Origin: a bacterium
GTDB lineage: Bacteria > Zhuqueibacterota > Zhuqueibacteria > Residuimicrobiales > Krinioviventaceae
Assembly (NCBI GenBank): GCA_029561455.1
Contig: JAKQIY010000030.1
Coordinates: 186,001-250,000 of the forward strand
Length of the DNA: 64,000 nt
Reading direction: 5' to 3'
In this document: in pieces, positions 41,789-50,786 of the stretch
How the letters are laid out: each line of letters starts with the position of its first letter
Position numbering within the stretch: the stretch's first letter is position 1
The notes under the pieces: generated by a model
The model's input: the letters and a program-made list of their open reading frames with translations, nothing else
Told to the model about the DNA's origin: nothing
Databases searched by the model: none
Translations under genes and position numbers: made by a program

Positions 41789-42478
41789 TTATTTAATACC
41801 CACAATGTAAAGTGAGGGAAGCATTATTTTATGGAGAGATAATTTAAAAACTCCGGTCAATAGTGGTTTGAGCAGGGGATGCTTGTCACTGTAATAAAGA
41901 TGAGTAACCGGGTAAATACGGGTATAGTATTTTTTCATTAACCTGTCTAATTCGGCTTGTGTAAACCCGGCATGAGCGCCAAACTCGTTGTGAAATTTAC
42001 CCTGCAAACGCGCCTGCCAGTCCTTAATGTTTTGCCGTAATTTTGATTTAAAGGATTTATCCCTAACCCCAAAATAAGCCAACATACGGCTACGATTGGG
42101 GACGCCTATGTATGCCGGCGCTCCCGGCTTTAAAACCCGACTGATTTCTGCCAACAGCAGGGCAGGGTCGCAGGCATGTTCCAGCACATGAAATGAATAA
42201 ACTGCATCGAAAACATTATTTTTAAAGGGCAGGGCAATTCCGTCATAATTTTGTAATTGCACAAACGAACGCATCCAGGTTTCGTACTGTTGATTCAAAT
42301 CCACACCAAAGACTCGGCAGCCCAGCAATTCCTGCATGATTACTGCCTCATAGCCCGGACCGCAGCCTACCACTAGAATTCTTTGGATGTCCGGATTGGC
42401 AATGAATTGACGGATAATATGTATAAATGCCTTGATTTGCGGAGTGTAACGATCTCTGGCAAGTTCGGGTATTTGCAT
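41789..42478 (-). CDS. Class I SAM-dependent methyltransferase
   Basis: A 229-residue methyltransferase with motif I ILVVGCGPGYEAVIMQ (about 34), GVDLNQ as the ribose-binding acidic strand, and YSFHVLEHACDPALLLAEISRVLKPG. The SFHVLEH plus VLKPG pattern is typical of Methyltransf_11 enzymes in polysaccharide clusters, which cap or decorate sugars or act on lipid carriers. It is the last gene of the exopolysaccharide run, one base after the GT4 gene. The acceptor is unknown. Confidence 0.83.
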   Translation of the reverse strand: MQIPELARDRYTPQIKAFIHIIRQFIANPDIQRILVVGCGPGYEAVIMQELLGCRVFGVDLNQQYETWMRSFVQLQNYDGIALPFKNNVFDAVYSFHVLEHACDPALLLAEISRVLKPGAPAYIGVPNRSRMLAYFGVRDKSFKSKLRQNIKDWQARLQGKFHNEFGAHAGFTQAELDRLMKKYYTRIYPVTHLYYSDKHPLLKPLLTGVFKLSLHKIMLPSLYIVGIK

Positions 42479-42479
42479 T

Positions 42480-43736
42480 TTATCTTATTTTAATATTATT
42501 CAGAATTGAGAATAAAGATTCGCCCGGCAGTTCATGTTCCATACTTTTCACCGGTTCGTTATTGATAACATGAGTATAGAGGGAACGATATTTTTCCGCA
42601 ATTTTCCACAGATTATAGTTTTGCAGGGTTTCCACACGGGCGTATGTAGCCAGGCGTAGGCGCAAACTGTCATTATTGACCAAAACCCTGATGGCGGCAG
42701 CAAACTCTTTGTCATCTTCGCCATTGACAACATAACCGCATTTACCATTTTGCACCAGTTCATCGGTAATTCCATACAACAGGTTGGCAACGATCGGCAA
42801 ACCGCTGGCCATAGCTTCAATGATCGCGTTCGGTTGTCCTTCCTGGCGGCTGGGATGTATGTAAATATCCGCTGCCTGCATATACTCATCAACATTGGCG
42901 CGCACACCTTCGAAACGAATGGTTTTAAAGAGGGATTGCTCGCCGATCGTTTTGAGCAGATTCTGGCTAAAGGCATCGACTTCATGGTTACCCAGAGCAT
43001 AATTGCGGCACAATTTATTCGGCCCGACCACTAACACAATGAATTTACGCTTTACGGTTTTTTTCAACTCGGCAACGGCCCTCACCAGCATATCCATACC
43101 CTTGTTATAGTTGACCGAACCGACCGTCAACAGCGCCAGGTGATCGTCGGGTATCGCCAGCTTGCGGCGTAATTCCAGACGTTGCTGCCAGGCCACCGGT
43201 TTGAATTGCCGCGGGTTGATGCCATTTGGCAGGCGGGTAAAAGACTGCTTTTTGAGATGCTTTACTTCGCAGGTGCTTTCCAGCTTTTCCGAGGTCGGAA
43301 TAATGACGCGGGCGCGGCGATACAGCATCATCAACAAACGACCCCATTTTCTGTGCTTAACCGTTACCGGGTCATCAACATGCAGGTTGGTAATTTTTTG
43401 TACCAGCGGCGTTCTGGTGAGCAGCGCGGCCAGATTGACCGGCGCTATAAAACCATGTGAGTGTATGAGATCATATTTTTTGTGGTTTTTGAGTATATAG
43501 CGGAACATGTCCCAGCCAAAACGGGCATGTCTCAGGGGTGTTGACGTGTCGCGCAATACACGGGTTACTTTAATGCCGTCAACGCTGTCTTCGCCCAATA
43601 GTGAAGGATTAGCGGCGCCGGTCAACACCTCAACAGTCAAACCCAGTTTTACCAGTTCCAGGGACAAGCGGTGGCATTGCATTGCCGCGCCGGAGAATTC
43701 CGGTACATAGTACCAGTTTGTCATCAATACCCGCAT
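42480..43736 (-). CDS. Glycosyltransferase family 4 (GT-B)
   Basis: A 418-residue cytoplasmic GT4 enzyme extending a lipid-linked repeat unit. The N-terminal domain has NWYYVPEFSGAAMQCHRLSLEL and the acceptor loop SHGFIAPVN. The C-terminal Glycos_transf_1 domain (about 200-390) has LTVGSVNYNKGMDMLVRA and the EX7E motif region HPSRQEGQPNAIIEAMASGLP. The start codon directly follows the stop of the upstream GT2 gene. The sugar is not predictable. Confidence 0.9.
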   Translation of the reverse strand: MRVLMTNWYYVPEFSGAAMQCHRLSLELVKLGLTVEVLTGAANPSLLGEDSVDGIKVTRVLRDTSTPLRHARFGWDMFRYILKNHKKYDLIHSHGFIAPVNLAALLTRTPLVQKITNLHVDDPVTVKHRKWGRLLMMLYRRARVIIPTSEKLESTCEVKHLKKQSFTRLPNGINPRQFKPVAWQQRLELRRKLAIPDDHLALLTVGSVNYNKGMDMLVRAVAELKKTVKRKFIVLVVGPNKLCRNYALGNHEVDAFSQNLLKTIGEQSLFKTIRFEGVRANVDEYMQAADIYIHPSRQEGQPNAIIEAMASGLPIVANLLYGITDELVQNGKCGYVVNGEDDKEFAAAIRVLVNNDSLRLRLATYARVETLQNYNLWKIAEKYRSLYTHVINNEPVKSMEHELPGESLFSILNNIKIR

Positions 43737-44717
43737 TTATACCTCAAAAGACATTTTATTAAATTCTTCTCCTTTTAAAAAAGAGTTGAATGCCTGCCGG
43801 GTGAAAAACTGAAAGGCGCTTTTATATAAAATTTCCGAACCCAAAAACCATACATGCCGCAGTCCCTGTGCTCCCCGAATGAGCGCCGGGATAGTATAAC
43901 GGTTTATGAACAGTGAACGCACCAGGTAATTACATCGTTTAATGACTGGCAATTCCGGCGCAAATACTCCATAACGAAGAACCAGTTGTTTACGCAATTC
44001 CGGATTTATTTTATACCAGCAGGCAACGGCTTTACCATAGAGTGCTCCTTTTTCCAGATAACCGTTAAGGTTCATGGGATGATAATGGGTAGCGCTGATC
44101 TCGCCGGCGTAATAAAAAGTAACGCCAATTTTTGCCAGGCGGCAGGCCAGTTCTTTATCTTCAGCAGCGACCAGGGCGTCGTTAAAACCGCCGACAGCAT
44201 TCACGGCGACTTTTAATATTGAGGTATTGGCAGTACGGTACTTCCACCAGTCCACTTGCTGGCATTTTTCATCGTTCAGTTTCAGTCTGGTTTCCCACAA
44301 CCGCGCCTGATCGGGGGTATCCAGTTCGCCGGCCATTTTTACTTCGCCCATTATGCACACCGGGGCGTCATAGTGATATTGCATGAGCAAATGTTTTTCC
44401 ACCACATCGGGCTCCGGAATCGTATCGGCATCCATAAATAACAAAATATCGCCGGTTGATTTGGCAATGCCGCGGTTGCGGGCGTCGCCTGCCGATTTAC
44501 CGCTGCCGCGTACATATTCCAGTTTAATTTTACCTTGCGCGCTGTATTGTTTTACTATCTCTGCTGTAGTATCCGTCGATTGGTCATCTACGACGATAAC
44601 TTCATATAAATCCGCAGGACAATCCTGGTTTTCCAGGGCTGTCAAGGTTTTTTCCAACACTTCACCCCGGTTTTTACACGGAATGATCACTGAAATTTCA
44701 GGAAATGTTTGTATCAT
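43737..44717 (-). CDS. Glycosyltransferase family 2
   Basis: A 326-residue GT-A enzyme. SVIIPCKNRGEVLEKTLTAL opens the domain, VIVVDDQSTDTT binds nucleotide, and LFMDADTIPEPDVV carries the metal DXD (about 95). GGFNDALVAAEDKELACRL is the catalytic ED motif region. A C-terminal helical tail without clear membrane spans follows. It sits between the flippase and GT4 genes and should add one sugar of the polymer repeat. Confidence 0.88.
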   Translation of the reverse strand: MIQTFPEISVIIPCKNRGEVLEKTLTALENQDCPADLYEVIVVDDQSTDTTAEIVKQYSAQGKIKLEYVRGSGKSAGDARNRGIAKSTGDILLFMDADTIPEPDVVEKHLLMQYHYDAPVCIMGEVKMAGELDTPDQARLWETRLKLNDEKCQQVDWWKYRTANTSILKVAVNAVGGFNDALVAAEDKELACRLAKIGVTFYYAGEISATHYHPMNLNGYLEKGALYGKAVACWYKINPELRKQLVLRYGVFAPELPVIKRCNYLVRSLFINRYTIPALIRGAQGLRHVWFLGSEILYKSAFQFFTRQAFNSFLKGEEFNKMSFEV

Positions 44718-44744
44718 ACCTTTATCTGCTTTCTTTTCTAATTA

Positions 44745-46172
44745 TTATCGGACAGAACCAGGCTGTCTTAAGGAATTTATTTCCATTATTGTCAGGGTTT
44801 TACTGATCCACAGATAAAAAACATACAATGCCAAACCGCTTATTACCGGTACAAATATGAGCGTATCTTTTAACAAAAAGACAATACCGGACATGAAAAC
44901 ACCGCCGAATACCGGTTTAAGCGTATGCAGGGAAATATCCAGCCGGTACAGACGTTTACTAACCCAGTAATATTCAACGGCAAAGAAAACCACTCCGGCG
45001 CTAGTCATAGCCAAGGCTGCGCCTGTTGCACCTGACTGCGGTATAAGGATGACATTTAAAACTGTCAGTAGTACGGCGCCGGCAATATTGGCCGACAGAT
45101 CAAGTTTTTGCAGGTTACGGCTGATAAGTGAAAAAGCCAATACCGGAATGATCCCGAATGGGATTACCAGCCATATAGAAATACGCAATACCGGAACAGC
45201 CTGCGCCATGGTTTGACCGTACAGAAGTCCAATAACCTGCGGCGCCATAACATCGACGAGAGCGACAATTGCTATGGTTACCAGGCTGATATATTTAATG
45301 GATTTTTTGCTGATAGTAACAAAAGCCGCCAGGTCGTGATGGGCAATGCGGGAGACGACCGGGAAAAACGCCTGTCCATAAGCCCCGGCCAGGGCAATAC
45401 AGAGTTCGACCAGCTTGAAAGCGGCGCTGAAAATTCCCGCTTCGGCTTCACCCTGTAATTTGGTGAGGATGATGACGGTCAAAGACCAGAACAAACTATT
45501 GAAAACAGTGATCAGCGAGAAGGAGGGCGCCTGCGTAACTAGTTTTTGGGTTATGACCGAGTCGTGCCGCCATACCGGAGCGGCTACTTTATCAGCAGCG
45601 TATTTAAAGCATATCGCAAATGACAAAACTTTACTGATGACAAAAACCAGGATCATTTCCCTGATGCCGGCGCCAGCAAATAACAATGCAATGCCTGCGC
45701 CAACCTTGAAGACATTTTCCACCAGCCGGGCAATGGCTATATAACCCATTTTTTCATCCGCGCTAAGGATTGATTTACTCCAGTAAAATCCGGATGCAGG
45801 GATAATGGCAAACGCCATAACAATTGCCGCAAACGCGCTATCGGGTTTGGGCGACAACAGCAGGGTAACAATGATCATCAGGGCGGTAAAGAACAACGCT
45901 ACCGGCAAACCAGCTTTTAAAACCTGGCCATAGTATAAACCGGCTTGACTGCGATCCTGGGCTACATCGCGAACAACCACGGAACCCAGGCCAAGCGTGG
46001 AAATATTTGAAAACAGGGAAAATAACGCAATAGCAAAAGCCAAAGCGCCGAGACCCTCGGCGCCCAGTTGGCGGGCAATCAGAATCCAGAATATTGCAGA
46101 GCCGAAACGGTTCATGATCTCTGTGCATGAGCGCGCTAAAGTATTGGTTATGATCGATTTAAAAGCGTTCAT
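44745..46172 (-). CDS. Wzx-type polysaccharide flippase
   Basis: A 475-residue multi-pass membrane protein of the MOP/Polysacc_synt group that flips undecaprenyl-linked repeat units across the inner membrane. FWILIARQLGAEGLGALAFAIA, after the first amphipathic segment, is the typical N-terminal signature, and about 12-14 hydrophobic spans follow. I start it at ATG 46172 with AGGAA upstream, because the longer frame runs back into the previous gene. With the Wzy/WaaL and Wzz genes it implies a Wzx/Wzy-dependent pathway. Confidence 0.88.
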   Translation of the reverse strand: MNAFKSIITNTLARSCTEIMNRFGSAIFWILIARQLGAEGLGALAFAIALFSLFSNISTLGLGSVVVRDVAQDRSQAGLYYGQVLKAGLPVALFFTALMIIVTLLLSPKPDSAFAAIVMAFAIIPASGFYWSKSILSADEKMGYIAIARLVENVFKVGAGIALLFAGAGIREMILVFVISKVLSFAICFKYAADKVAAPVWRHDSVITQKLVTQAPSFSLITVFNSLFWSLTVIILTKLQGEAEAGIFSAAFKLVELCIALAGAYGQAFFPVVSRIAHHDLAAFVTISKKSIKYISLVTIAIVALVDVMAPQVIGLLYGQTMAQAVPVLRISIWLVIPFGIIPVLAFSLISRNLQKLDLSANIAGAVLLTVLNVILIPQSGATGAALAMTSAGVVFFAVEYYWVSKRLYRLDISLHTLKPVFGGVFMSGIVFLLKDTLIFVPVISGLALYVFYLWISKTLTIMEINSLRQPGSVR

Positions 46173-46186
46173 TGTTCCTGTCCGGT

Positions 46187-46987
46187 TTATTTCTGCGCTA
46201 TAACTAACAATCCGTTGCCGTTTATATTGGTTGACCTGTAATCGATCCACATCAGCAGTAACACAAACGGGTGAACCAGGAGCAGATAAAATGGAAATAT
46301 CACTTTAAATAATCTGCTGTATTGTACCGACGTTACTATATCATAAGATAACCTGCCAAAAAAGCCGCAGGCAATAATAATGTTCATAATTTTAAAACCG
46401 GCATTGGTTAATTTGCCTGTTAATTCATTTACAGAGTAATAACGGACATGCCCGTGCGGCAGACCGGTCGATGATGCCTGCGCCATTTTATTGATTTTAC
46501 GTCCAAGACAGCGCAACACCCGCTGTTCGGAAACCGGCACATAGATGACCAGGTAACCGTTTTTATGCAAGGCGGTCTGAAAAGAATGCAGGATTTTTTC
46601 ATCTTCGGCAATATGTTCGAGGACGCTGGCGCACAAAATGACATCAAACTGTTGCGAAGCGGTTAACGCTGACAGGTCGGCCTGTTTAAATACCAGGTTA
46701 TCGATATTGGATTTAACCGCATAGCGCATATTGCTTTTTATCAAAGCGGCGTCGGCTTCCACGCCGAGCACATCGGCGTGGGGAAACCGTTTGGCAACGT
46801 AAACGGCATGCTGCCCCAGGCCGGTCCCGGCATCCAGAAAACTGAATATTTTTTTACCATGTAACAGTGTTTTTAACGTTCTGCGAATATACCATTCCCG
46901 CAAGGTTGTCAGGTGTATGACCCGGTAGGCCAGGGTACGAAGCCAGGTTTTATCGCCAATCAATTCGGCGATCTGTTTAAAAGTCAT
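46187..46987 (-). CDS. Class I SAM-dependent methyltransferase with hydrophobic C-terminus
   Basis: A 266-residue protein with motif I FLDAGTGLGQHAVYVA (about 50), GVEADAALI and DVILCASVLEHIAEDEKIL. After the catalytic core (to about 190) comes a hydrophobic stretch (LFKVIFPFYLLLVHPFVLLLMW) that may anchor it to the membrane, where lipid-linked glycans are handled. It overlaps the Wzy/WaaL gene by four bases. The substrate is unknown; a sugar or lipid methyltransfer is suggested by position only. Confidence 0.82.
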   Translation of the reverse strand: MTFKQIAELIGDKTWLRTLAYRVIHLTTLREWYIRRTLKTLLHGKKIFSFLDAGTGLGQHAVYVAKRFPHADVLGVEADAALIKSNMRYAVKSNIDNLVFKQADLSALTASQQFDVILCASVLEHIAEDEKILHSFQTALHKNGYLVIYVPVSEQRVLRCLGRKINKMAQASSTGLPHGHVRYYSVNELTGKLTNAGFKIMNIIIACGFFGRLSYDIVTSVQYSRLFKVIFPFYLLLVHPFVLLLMWIDYRSTNINGNGLLVIAQK

Positions 46988-48486
46988 GCCTGATGCCTGT
47001 TAATAATATATTCAAGAGAATTTTGCCCGATCTGTTTATTCAAATGATTGATACCTTCAACGACAGCGGCAAGAGTAAAAAATATTAAAATTAAGGTAAA
47101 ATTTTCTTTGTAGCTTTTATCAGCAAACGCTGAAAAAAAGTAACCTGCCAGGCTGCCCATAATTCCTATCGCCACCGCAGAATAATATCCGAAACGGCTG
47201 CGCATGGCTTTTTTAGTGCGGAAAAAGAAAACGATCAATAACACCATATAAACAATAAAACCGGGTATGCCTATTTCTGCCATATAAAGCAGATAAGTAT
47301 TGTGAACTGCGGCTTTGCGGGTAAAAGCATCTTCGCCATCCCAATATTCTTCCAACAGGGTGCCATAGTTATTAATGCCGGCGCCGATAAGCGGATGATC
47401 CTGGATAATATTCCATGCTACTTGAGCGGTTGTGATCCTGGTGCGGGCCGAACCTAAATCGTAGGTGGTCAATCGGCCGCGAATCACATCGCTGAACGCC
47501 AAAAGAATAAGGATGAATACGATAGCGGCTAGCATGAATTTTCCCAAAACGCGAAAACTGATCAGCCGCCAGCGGAACATGAACGGGATCATAAACATGA
47601 CTGAAATCAACAGACCCAGCCAGGAACTGCGGGTAAGCGTATAAATGAGCGCTACCAGGCCGGCTGCCGTTACCAGGGCGGCAAACCAGCGCATAGCGCG
47701 GGCTCTTTCAGTCATGGCGATAATTATTGATACCGGCAGAATAAAACCGATATAGCGGGCCAGGTGATTGCAATGACCTACCGTGCCGCCGGGACGGGCA
47801 ACATTGGCGGTTTCCATTTCAAAAGCCAAAACTTTGTTTGATTCGCCTAAACCTAACATGCTGAGACTGGTTGTGCCCAGCGCCGCTTGCAGGCCGACGA
47901 TGACCGCCTGAAATAATAAACCCAGGAACAATGCTGTTAAAATTAAAGAGATATCTTCTTTGCTGTTAATATTATTGGCAACAACCAGGAAAAAGACAAT
48001 CGCTTTAACCAGGTTGAAAATATCAAAAGAACTCCATAACAGGTCTGTGGCATTGAGCATGGATAAACAATAGAACATAAACAGCGCCAGCGCCGGCCAG
48101 GTTATGGCGGGGAAAAAATTAAATATTTTTTGTTTGCGTTCCACAACTGCCCGAAACAGGGTGAGCCCCAGCAGGGCCAGTAACAGGATTTCGCTCAGCC
48201 CGATGGTGTATGCATCGGCGCCGCCGGGACTGGGATGATATAAAATATTGTAATCAGCGTTCAACGGAATGCTAAAGATCAGCAATCCCATAATAAAGCG
48301 GCGAATGTTTTTTACAATGACCAGGGTAAAGGGGAACAATAATCCGAGAATGATAAAAAGCGCCCATTTTAAATCCATTGCCCATACCGTCCATATAGCT
48401 GCAATAACGCAACTGATTGTTACCAGCGCAATAATAAACAATGGAAGTAAACGATGGCGATGGGTGATGGAGGGGCAAGAATGCAT
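46984..48486 (-). CDS. O-antigen polymerase/ligase family protein (Wzy/WaaL)
   Basis: A 500-residue inner-membrane protein with around 12 hydrophobic segments and the Wzy_C/O-antigen-ligase signature near the C-terminus: HPLIGAGINNYGTLL, a large periplasmic loop, then VHNTYLLYMAEIGIPGFIVY (about 375-425). Either polymerase or ligase activity is possible; within a Wzx/Wzz/Wza locus the polymerase role is more likely. It begins 11 bases after the kinase-like gene. Confidence 0.85.
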   Translation of the reverse strand: MHSCPSITHRHRLLPLFIIALVTISCVIAAIWTVWAMDLKWALFIILGLLFPFTLVIVKNIRRFIMGLLIFSIPLNADYNILYHPSPGGADAYTIGLSEILLLALLGLTLFRAVVERKQKIFNFFPAITWPALALFMFYCLSMLNATDLLWSSFDIFNLVKAIVFFLVVANNINSKEDISLILTALFLGLLFQAVIVGLQAALGTTSLSMLGLGESNKVLAFEMETANVARPGGTVGHCNHLARYIGFILPVSIIIAMTERARAMRWFAALVTAAGLVALIYTLTRSSWLGLLISVMFMIPFMFRWRLISFRVLGKFMLAAIVFILILLAFSDVIRGRLTTYDLGSARTRITTAQVAWNIIQDHPLIGAGINNYGTLLEEYWDGEDAFTRKAAVHNTYLLYMAEIGIPGFIVYMVLLIVFFFRTKKAMRSRFGYYSAVAIGIMGSLAGYFFSAFADKSYKENFTLILIFFTLAAVVEGINHLNKQIGQNSLEYIINRHQA

Positions 48487-48497
48487 TGAATTTCCCT

Positions 48498-49415
48498 TTA
48501 TGCGACCAGACGCCGGTAAAGGCCGTCCGGAATATCCATTTTACGACGGTTGAGAGCAACTCCGAGCAGGTTAATACCGGACGCCTGTAATTTGCGTTTG
48601 GCATTCTGGGCGCTATCCCAGCGGGTTTGCCCGGCGCAGACGATCAATACAACGCCATCGGTAACCGAAGCGACGCTCAAAGATTCAACTGAGGTCAGCA
48701 CCGGCGGGGTATCGATGATGACATATTTAAATTGATTGCGCCATTGTCTGACCAGGGTGCGGAATCGTTCCGAGCTTAATAATTCCACCGGTTTTGATTC
48801 ACTTTTACCGGCGGTGATGATCTTGAGGGCGCTGCCCTGCACGGGTATAAGACAATTACGCCAGTCGGCATTCTGTTCAATAACCTCGCCCAGTCCTTGA
48901 TTGGATTCAATACCAAAATAGCGGTGCAAGGTGGGTTGATTGAAATTGGTATCGACCAGTAAAATATCGTTACGACCGGAGATAACCGGATTTGAAACGG
49001 TGGTGTCTGTTTGACCGGACAGAGCATTCATGGGCACTACATTGGGGGCATTGTTGTTTTTAACTATTGCACGCAAGTCTTCGGTGAACAGGGAATCGGG
49101 TTCGGGAACCAGGGCGCGGGGATCGGCTTTTTTACCCATGCCGCCGGCCATTAAAAAAGACAAATAAGTAGCAATGGTGGATGAACCTTCACCGTTCATT
49201 GAACTGGTTATGGACAGAACACGAATATTACCACTTTTATTGGCAATGCGAATATATTCTTTCATACCGTAAAAATCATTTAAAATTTCACCGGGAAGGT
49301 CAAATACAAATAATCCCTGGTTTTGGGCGGCAGATTTGCCGGTCGGGGCCGACATATTAAAATATAAATTTTCTTTTTCTTCCACCCGGCTTAATAATTG
49401 ATGCACCACACTCAT
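48498..49415 (-). CDS. BY-kinase/CpsD-like P-loop protein with altered Walker A
   Basis: A 305-residue protein homologous to the cytoplasmic part of bacterial tyrosine kinases that regulate Wzz-dependent polymer length. Walker A' ILLVDTNFNQPTLHRYFGI (151-169) and Walker B KYVIIDTPPVL (229-239) are clear. At Walker A, however, the sequence is SMNGEGSST (72-80): the lysine of GEGKST is replaced by Ser. About 55 extra residues (91-150) separate A and A'. The C-terminus has no Tyr cluster. ATP binding or kinase activity is therefore doubtful. The ATG 49415 has GAGGTG five bases upstream, inside a GT-rich tract. Confidence 0.82.
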   Translation of the reverse strand: MSVVHQLLSRVEEKENLYFNMSAPTGKSAAQNQGLFVFDLPGEILNDFYGMKEYIRIANKSGNIRVLSITSSMNGEGSSTIATYLSFLMAGGMGKKADPRALVPEPDSLFTEDLRAIVKNNNAPNVVPMNALSGQTDTTVSNPVISGRNDILLVDTNFNQPTLHRYFGIESNQGLGEVIEQNADWRNCLIPVQGSALKIITAGKSESKPVELLSSERFRTLVRQWRNQFKYVIIDTPPVLTSVESLSVASVTDGVVLIVCAGQTRWDSAQNAKRKLQASGINLLGVALNRRKMDIPDGLYRRLVA

Positions 49416-49420
49416 CACAA

Positions 49421-49454
49421 CACCTCACACTCACACTCACACACACGCACACAC
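49421..49454. repeat. Imperfect GT/CA dinucleotide tract at the ribosome site of the kinase-like gene
   Basis: About 34 bases of CA-rich simple sequence (plus strand CACACACGCACACAC and CACTCACACTCACACAC blocks) fill most of the gap between the ATPase and kinase-like genes. On the coding (minus) strand this is GTGTGTGCGTGTGTGTGAG and continues into the GAGGTG Shine-Dalgarno. Slipped-strand changes here would alter the spacing or strength of the ribosome site. Confidence 0.75.
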
Positions 49455-49469
49455 TTTAACTATTTGATA

Positions 49470-50486
49470 CTAATTTATTGACAACCTGTGTAAATCAATT
49501 CCACCAAACTCGCCGGAAATCGTTTCCACTATTTTAGTTAATTTTGGTTTGGCAACAACAGGGGGATTTTGCTGAGCGGCGATACCGGTATTTCCCTGCG
49601 CGCCGTGATTATTTTCACTCATTACTCTTTCTTTCATAGCCGTATAATTTGCCCTGGAGACAGAGGGAGCGGGCCCGGCAGCCATTATTAAACCACGTTC
49701 AAACAGTTCGGTTATTAAACCGGCATCGATCTGCTGCAGATTTCTTCTTGCTGCTGTCATCATGGCATTATCACAAATCTGGTTGATGAGTCTCGGCACA
49801 CCGTCCGAAATCCGTTTCACCAGTTTTAACGACGAATCTGTAAACAGATTGTTATTTTTATTTCCTGCTACCTGTAACCGGTGACGGACATATTTCATGG
49901 TATCATCCAGATCCAGTCGGGTGATTACGGCTTTCAGGCAAATACGTTGTTTTAATTGCTGCATGTCCGGTTGATCCAGGTTGACATCGAGCTGCGGTTG
50001 ACCGGAAAGGATAATTTGTAACAGCTTGCTTTGCATGGTTTCCAGGTTCGAGAGTTGACGAATCTCTTCCAGCACATGCGGTTTTAAATTTTGCGCTTCA
50101 TCGATGATGAGCAGGGGGGTATTACCGCGTTCATATTCTTTAACCAGAAACGCATACAATTCCATCAGAATATCGCTCATCTCAGCGCCTTTCGGCTTGA
50201 AACCGAAATCGCGGCAAATGAATTTAACCAGGTCTTTGGATTCCAGGCTGGTATTGAATACCCAGGCGAAATTGACCTTTTTGCTTAATCCGTTTAACAA
50301 AGTACGGATGAGCGTGCTTTTTCCCAAGCCTGGCTCGGCTACTATGGCATTGATCCCGCGTTTACTGGCAATGCCGGTCATCAGGCGTTCCAGGGCTTCC
50401 TGGTGTATCTCGCTCCGGTACAGGAACCTGGGGTCCGGCGTTGTGGAAAACGGTTCTTCTTTTAATTTAAAGTATTTAACGTACAT
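49470..50486 (-). CDS. ExeA-like AAA ATPase, XrtA/PEP-CTERM-locus type
   Basis: A 338-residue cytoplasmic ATPase. It begins MYVKYFKLKEEPFSTTPDPRF, the hallmark N-terminus of the ExeA/GspA-like family. Walker A is VAEPGLGKSTLI (about 48), Walker B LLIIDEAQNLKP (about 125), sensor IILSGQPQL (about 158). The last 70 residues, after the AAA domain, are low in complexity. The closest well-known group is the putative secretion ATPase found in PEP-CTERM/exosortase exopolysaccharide loci, where it lies between chain-length and kinase genes, as here. Its precise role there is not established. Confidence 0.87.
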   Translation of the reverse strand: MYVKYFKLKEEPFSTTPDPRFLYRSEIHQEALERLMTGIASKRGINAIVAEPGLGKSTLIRTLLNGLSKKVNFAWVFNTSLESKDLVKFICRDFGFKPKGAEMSDILMELYAFLVKEYERGNTPLLIIDEAQNLKPHVLEEIRQLSNLETMQSKLLQIILSGQPQLDVNLDQPDMQQLKQRICLKAVITRLDLDDTMKYVRHRLQVAGNKNNNLFTDSSLKLVKRISDGVPRLINQICDNAMMTAARRNLQQIDAGLITELFERGLIMAAGPAPSVSRANYTAMKERVMSENNHGAQGNTGIAAQQNPPVVAKPKLTKIVETISGEFGGIDLHRLSIN

Positions 50487-50526
50487 TGTCGTATCCCGCG
50501 CTCATATCATCCACATCAGGTCCCGA

Positions 50527-50739
50527 TTACGCCATTGCAGCGGTATTGATATTCTCGTGAAAAATTTCTTCAATGTGAACATTAAAAATATCGGCAACTT
50601 TGCGTTTAAAGTCCGAGGTTGCTTCCAAACGGTTATTTTCTACCATAGACAAATAAGTAGAACTACAGCCCAGCAGAAACGCAAGTTCATATTGTTTCAG
50701 CCCGGCTTCCCATCTTTTAATCTTTAATTGATTTCTCAT
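50527..50739 (-). CDS. XRE-family HTH regulator
   Basis: A 70-residue DNA-binding protein consisting of one HTH_3 (Cro/CI-like) domain: LKIKRWEAGLKQYELAFLLG, then STYLSMVENNRLEATSD as the recognition helix region, then VADIFNVHIEEIF. AAGGAGATGT precedes the ATG 50739 (a GTG one codon upstream is possible). It lies inside the exopolysaccharide run between the Wzz and ATPase genes, so it may tune the locus. Its operator is not identified. Confidence 0.85.
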   Translation of the reverse strand: MRNQLKIKRWEAGLKQYELAFLLGCSSTYLSMVENNRLEATSDFKRKVADIFNVHIEEIFHENINTAAMA

Positions 50740-50786
50740 CACACATCTCCTTAGTTCTGCTTTTTAAAAATTTTATTACTTATACT

